In this document: one piece after another, positions 59,920-64,000 of the stretch | How positions within the stretch are numbered: position 1 is the first letter of the stretch | Layout: each line of letters starts with the position of its first letter | Source: Aquatica leii | Taxonomy: Eukaryota; Arthropoda; Insecta; Coleoptera; Lampyridae | Length of the DNA stretch: 64,000 nucleotides | NCBI GenBank assembly: GCA_035610365.1 | Contig: CM069436.1 | Location: 6,066,937 to 6,130,936 of the forward strand | Direction of reading: 5' to 3' | Translations under genes and position numbers: made by a program | Notes under the pieces: model-generated | Database searches by the model: none | Told to the model about the DNA's origin: nothing | Seen by the model: the letters and a program-made list of their open reading frames with translations, nothing else

Positions 59920-62370
59920 CAATTAAGTTGTGACGGGCATTTTGGCTCCAAAGTTATGGTAACTTAAATTTAAAAAAACATGGATGATTCTCCAGAAACT
60001 GAGTCCAACATGATACACATCAAAAAATCTTTCAAATATTAGAATTTTCATGTTTTCTGAAAATCTGAAAAAAAACCATAGATGAAATGACTCCAAGAAA
60101 ACAAATGTTGCAAAGAAAAAAATGGAGAATTAATACAAAGAATCATAAAACATCAAAAAAACTTCGTATGGAGATCGAGAAAGATTTGGTTGAAACTACC
60201 CCTCCAGAAAGTTCTGATGAGGAATTTTTGGATCATCCGAAAATTCAACGTCAAAGGATGTCTAACAGCAGAAGAGTAGGAAGACACAAAGAAAAAAAAA
60301 GCTTTTCTGAATAAGATTTCCAAATTAGAAAGAAAATTAAATAAATATAGGCAGAATGAAGAAAATTATCCGCGACGAAAAGGGCAAAAAAATCGCCTGA
60401 AGACTTACCTTCCCCAAACTCGACAACAAATCCGTTATTAAATGATATTGGCTGTTCTCTATCAAATCCAAATATAGATCGAGTTAGAAAAAAATCATGT
60501 TTGTGAAGATTATTGAGCATCAGTTGAAAGAGAGCTATAAAGAATCAGGACAGAGGAAGACCAGAAATATTATCAAAGAAATCAGGTCGGGCATTATAAA
60601 AAAATACAGAATGAAAAAATTCGCTGCAAAAGCAATCAGAAGAGTTGGGAAATTAAGTGAAATAAGAAATCAAATAAGGAATTTTTTGAATAAAGATATA
60701 CATTCAAAAGTATGTCCAGGAGAGAGGGAAGCAGAAACGATATCTTACTAATACACTCAAAAATCTTCATCAGAACTTCTTGAAAACTTATTCTGAGCTC
60801 CGATGTAGTTTTTTTTTGGATAATAGCCCAGAAAGTTTCCAACAGAGACACCTGCATGTGTACAATACACGGCAATATGAGCTTGATTGTAGAATCTCTT
60901 TTTAACAATAAAGTGATACCATCTCGATTTGTGCCAAAGATTTTAGAAAAACTGTGCTTCGACTCTTTAGGCAATGTAATAATTGTCATAATTATAAAGT
61001 TGAATATAACAACTTCATGAAGTAGAAGCAGGCTCAATTTTATAAGTGGACAGTGAAGAAAGAAACGTTTTTCGATAAAAAGAGCTAGAAGGATAAAATC
61101 TCACTGAAAACTTCAAAATGTTGCTTCAATAAACCATTAGGCGAATTAGTATCAATGTTTGAAACTGATCTGATAAAATTTATGTCACACGAAGGAAGGA
61201 TTATTCATCAACACGAACCAATTTGCCTATTGAAGAAAAATAAAAAGAATTATAATCTAAAGTTTGCTCAAGAAACCCAATCTTTTCACTTTGGAGGACC
61301 ACGTCAACAGATCACTTTGCATACAATTGTTGTTTATTCAAAGGAAGATGAAAGGGACGTTCTGAAACCAACTAGTTATTGTTCATTGTCAGAATCTTTA
61401 AATTATAATGCTTCAAATATTTGGGCACATCTTTTACCAATCATTGAAGAGAACATAAAAAATAAATACGAAGTTCATTTTTTGAGCGATGGACCTTTCA
61501 CGCAATATCGAAACAAGTTTATGTTTTGTTTTCTTGCAAATGTTCTGCAGAGAATGTTTCCAAATATTTCTAAAATAACATGGAATTACTATGAAGCAGG
61601 CCATGGTAAAGGTGTTCCAGATGGTATTGGTGATCACCACACTTCGAAATGTGCAAACGAACTGCCGATGGAGTTGTAGCCCAAAGAAAAGATGTTTAGT
61701 ACGTTAGAAGATAACTGTCCAGGCGTACAGTATTTGAAAATAACGGAGCAGGATATTAACAAAATTGAGGTAATTATTGAAAAAAATCCCGTTCAAGTTT
61801 TCAAGATTCATCAAGATATTGTGCCAGAAAGCTCACAAATATGACTTAGGAAACTGTCATGTTTCATATGTGATTCAGAATGTTCGGATTTCGGCATAGG
61901 ACAGTTGAAATATTAAGTTCAAATAGGGTAATCTTGTCAGGCTTCATCATTTCTATTTCACTTATTTTTGCTGATTTACAGGTCAGAATCCGATATGAGT
62001 ATATCTATAGTGAATCTGATGAGTTCGAAAATGAAAGAAACTGCAGCATGCCTCAACAAAATCTAGAGAATACAATAACTCCTTCGAAAATAAAGACTGG
62101 AATCTATGTTGTAGGTCATCTTATAGATATGTGGCAGTATGCGTAACCGATATTGAAGATGATGGTGAAGTCAAAGTGATGTTTTATAAAATTATTGATG
62201 AAAACGATGAAAACTCTATGCTATTTCGACTTGATGAGAATGACGTGACATTCGAGTCAATATTATCTATTTTACCACAACCGCCTTTAGTCTGCAAAGA
62301 TAATTATTATTTTATAAATTTTCTTTCGTTTTGGATGTTTTTGAAAAAAAAAATAAATGAATTAAGATAA
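59920..62370 (+). pseudogene. Transposase-like gene of the GHGKG family, broken
   Basis: Several plus-strand frames together look like one decayed gene. Near 59925-59960 a stretch (LSCDGHFGSKVM) faintly recalls the Cys/His half of a THAP domain. 60087-60314 is a basic/acidic linker (TPRKQMLQRKKW). 60497-60751 is a basic helical part. 61155-61679 is the best preserved region, with HFGGPRQQITLHT, VHFLSDGPFTQYRNKFMF and NYYEAGHGKGVPDGIGDHHT. 61880-62370 is a C-terminal part with AVCVTDIEDDGEVKVMFYK and SILPQPPLVCKDNYYF. I recognise the SDGPxxQYRNK and EAGHGKGxPDGIG pattern from unannotated insect proteins. A nuclease of the DDE kind (D in LSDG, E in YEAGHGKG) is an inference. Stops between segments make it non-functional. 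Confidence 0.6.
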
Positions 62371-62385
62371 AGGTACCAATAATCG

Positions 62386-62768
62386 ACACTGTACTCTCGA
62401 CACCCCAAATTTAATCTTATAAAACAAGAATTACCGGCAACATTTCCGCAAACTGCACGTAATGGCAACACTGTTCAACCCCCGCCATTACCCCGGCGCA
62501 GCCGCCGTACGCTGATAGACGCGTGCATTTCCGAAACATTCCATTGTAAAGAGAACACGAGCTATTTTCGCGTTTTTTTTTGACTTGTGCTTACTCACTT
62601 TGTTAAGAGGTAAGTTTATAAAAAAAATTATTTTTATTTTCTCCGTGCAACTTTCTTTTTGCTTTTGACGCAGGGATAGTAGGTGATGCTTTAATACGTT
62701 CGTTATTATGCCCGTCTCACTTCCGAGCTGAAACGTTGTTTTTTGCGTGGGGTGTCGAGTACTGAAAC
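62386..62768 (+). promoter_or_regulatory. Inverted-repeat-bounded, GC-richer leader with a possible 64-bp intron
   Basis: CACTGTACTCTCGACACCCC (62386) is mirrored by GGGGTGTCGAGTACTG at about 62748-62765. Between them lies the only markedly GC-rich patch around (CCGCCATTACCCCGGCGCAG, about 62493). It is followed by AAGAG-GTAAGT (donor at 62610) and a pyrimidine-rich ...TTTTGACGCAG acceptor (62673). This could be the 5' end, promoter and first intron of the pogo-like element that follows, or a separate MITE. Confidence 0.4.
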
Positions 62769-62851
62769 CGTAAAATATGTGTTTCTTATACTCGTCAAGA
62801 ATGTCGACTTCATAAACACATCCGACTATACAGGGTGATGTTTTGAAAGAT

Positions 62852-64000
62852 ATGGCGAGCCGAAAAGAAACTTTTCTAAAATAACCAGTGGAGAATATGC
62901 TCTCAACTATTGAAGATGTTAATAAAGGGATGTCCTATAGGGGGCCGCAAAGAAACACAGTGTGTCTAGGGTAACCCTTATGGACAAACATAAGGGGCGT
63001 GTGCCACTTAAGAGAAAAATGGGGCCTTCAGGTACATTCAGTCCTGAACAAGAAGAAATACTCACTGAATGGGTAAAATCTATGGCAAAATCGGGTTTTC
63101 CTGTAACAAAGGATACGTTCATCCATAGCGTTGGAAAGTTAGCAAAAGAATTAAAAGTGGATTTCAAGGGAAATGCTGTACCTGGTAGGAAATTTTTGGA
63201 CCTATTTTAGAAAAGACACCCTGAGCTGAGTTTTAGAGTTAGTCAAAATTTGACAATAATGAGGCGTGCTGTCACCCAAGAAAATATAAACTACTGGTTT
63301 GAAGAAGTTTCCTCTTATTTAAAAGAGATGAACTTAGACGCGGCTATGAGAGACCGAACGAGGGTATTCAATGCCGATGAAACGGCGTTCTTTTTAAATC
63401 CCAAACCTAGCAAGGTGTTGGCGCCAAAAGGCTGTAAGACTGCATATACCGTTTCAGGAAATGATGAAAAACTCAATATTACAACCCTGCTCACTGCCAA
63501 TGCTGTTGGAAAAATTGCGCCTCCTATGCTAATGTATCGTTATAGCAGGATACCTCAGAACATTGCCGAGGTTTTTCCTCATGACTGGTCTATGGGAAAA
63601 TCCCAGAATGGTTGGATGACGCACGAGTTGTTTTTTGAATACATTGCAAATATTTTTCTTCTGGTTTAAAAAATAAGACATTCAATTGCCCATTGTCTTT
63701 TACTTAGATGGTCATGTGTCTCACCTATCGTTACCTCTAAGCCAGTTGTGCAAGGAAAATGGAATAGAGTTGGTAGCATTGTATCCAAATGCCACACACA
63801 TTCTCCAGTCAATGGCTGTTGCTGTCTTTCATGTGTTGAAACCAGCGTGGAGGCAGAAAGTCCATGACTGGAGAACGGAACATAACGGAGAACAACTTAA
63901 GAAACAAGACTTTGCAGCATTGCTTAAACAAGTCCTTCCATCTATTACTGAAAAAACAATATCCAATGGCTTCAGAAAATGCGGTCTATTTTCATGGAAT
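62852..64000 (+). pseudogene. Pogo/Tigger-like transposase, broken, runs off the window
   Basis: From ATGGCGAGCCGAAAAGAAAC (62852) a stop comes after about 10 codons. A psq-type helix-turn-helix (STIEDVNKGMSYRG; AAKKHSVSRVTL) is then spread over frames to 62985. A CENPB-type DNA-binding part follows (TFSPEQEEILTEWVKSMAKS; a stop at 63208-63210). The DDE region comes next: NADETAFFLNPKP (first Asp, about 63373), HDWSMGKSQNGWMTHELFFE and LLDGHVSH (second Asp, about 63708). At the third site, NATHILQSMAVAVFHVLKP (about 63790), the family normally has QPLD and here the Asp is replaced by Ala. There is also a stop at 63667-63669. The C-terminus and right terminal repeat lie beyond 64000. Confidence 0.85.

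Overview
This 64 kb window is AT-rich eukaryotic DNA, almost certainly from an arthropod and most likely an insect. The evidence is the mix of repeats: Tc1/mariner elements of the DD41D type, Penelope-like elements with GIY-YIG and hammerhead-like motifs, Ty3/gypsy and Ty1/copia elements, pogo-like and other DNA transposons, and many TA-flanked MITEs ending in CAGGGTG. I cannot name the species. I recognise no host protein-coding gene with confidence and no rRNA or tRNA gene. Nearly every ORF of substance belongs to a mobile element. The stretches between elements look like intergenic or intronic DNA.

Layout. At 1-900 is the 3' end of a gypsy pol and its probable LTR. A young-looking DD41D mariner with a complete 358-residue transposase lies at 923-2839. 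A MITE is at 5308-5867. A second, frameshifted DD41D element at 6530-8668 has long arms that each look like a complete MITE. Another MITE is at 8856-9507. A minus-strand copia element occupies about 9846-12720, with its RT/RNase H segment present in tandem. A decayed gypsy element lies on the plus strand at 12800-17499 with a 4-bp GTAT target duplication. A relative of it lies on the minus strand at 31528-36595, with two unlike LTRs and an insertion of about 1 kb.

From 22385 to 28190 there is a cluster of broken Penelope-like elements in both orientations. One is split by a 1,238-bp solo LTR with a CGCT duplication, and a LINE fragment sits beside them. From 41825 to 46785 a palindromic mariner relic is followed by about 4.2 kb of satellite built from two alternating monomers of about 178 bp. 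At 49801-54543 a nested palindromic MITE directly abuts a head-to-head pair of Penelope-like elements, which is bounded by a 15-bp near-perfect target duplication and carries three hammerhead-like motifs. At 57765-58015 is a mariner transposase relic. At 59920-62370 is a broken gene of a transposase-like family with a GHGKG motif. A pogo/Tigger-like transposase with lesions runs from about 62850 off the right edge.

How the parts relate. The only intact transposase is at 1324-2400. It could act on its own ends, and possibly on related non-autonomous copies, though the CAGGGTG MITEs resemble the second DD41D element more closely than the first. All retroelements seen here carry inactivating lesions. 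The window therefore reads as a transposon-dense, gene-poor region with several layers of nested insertion.
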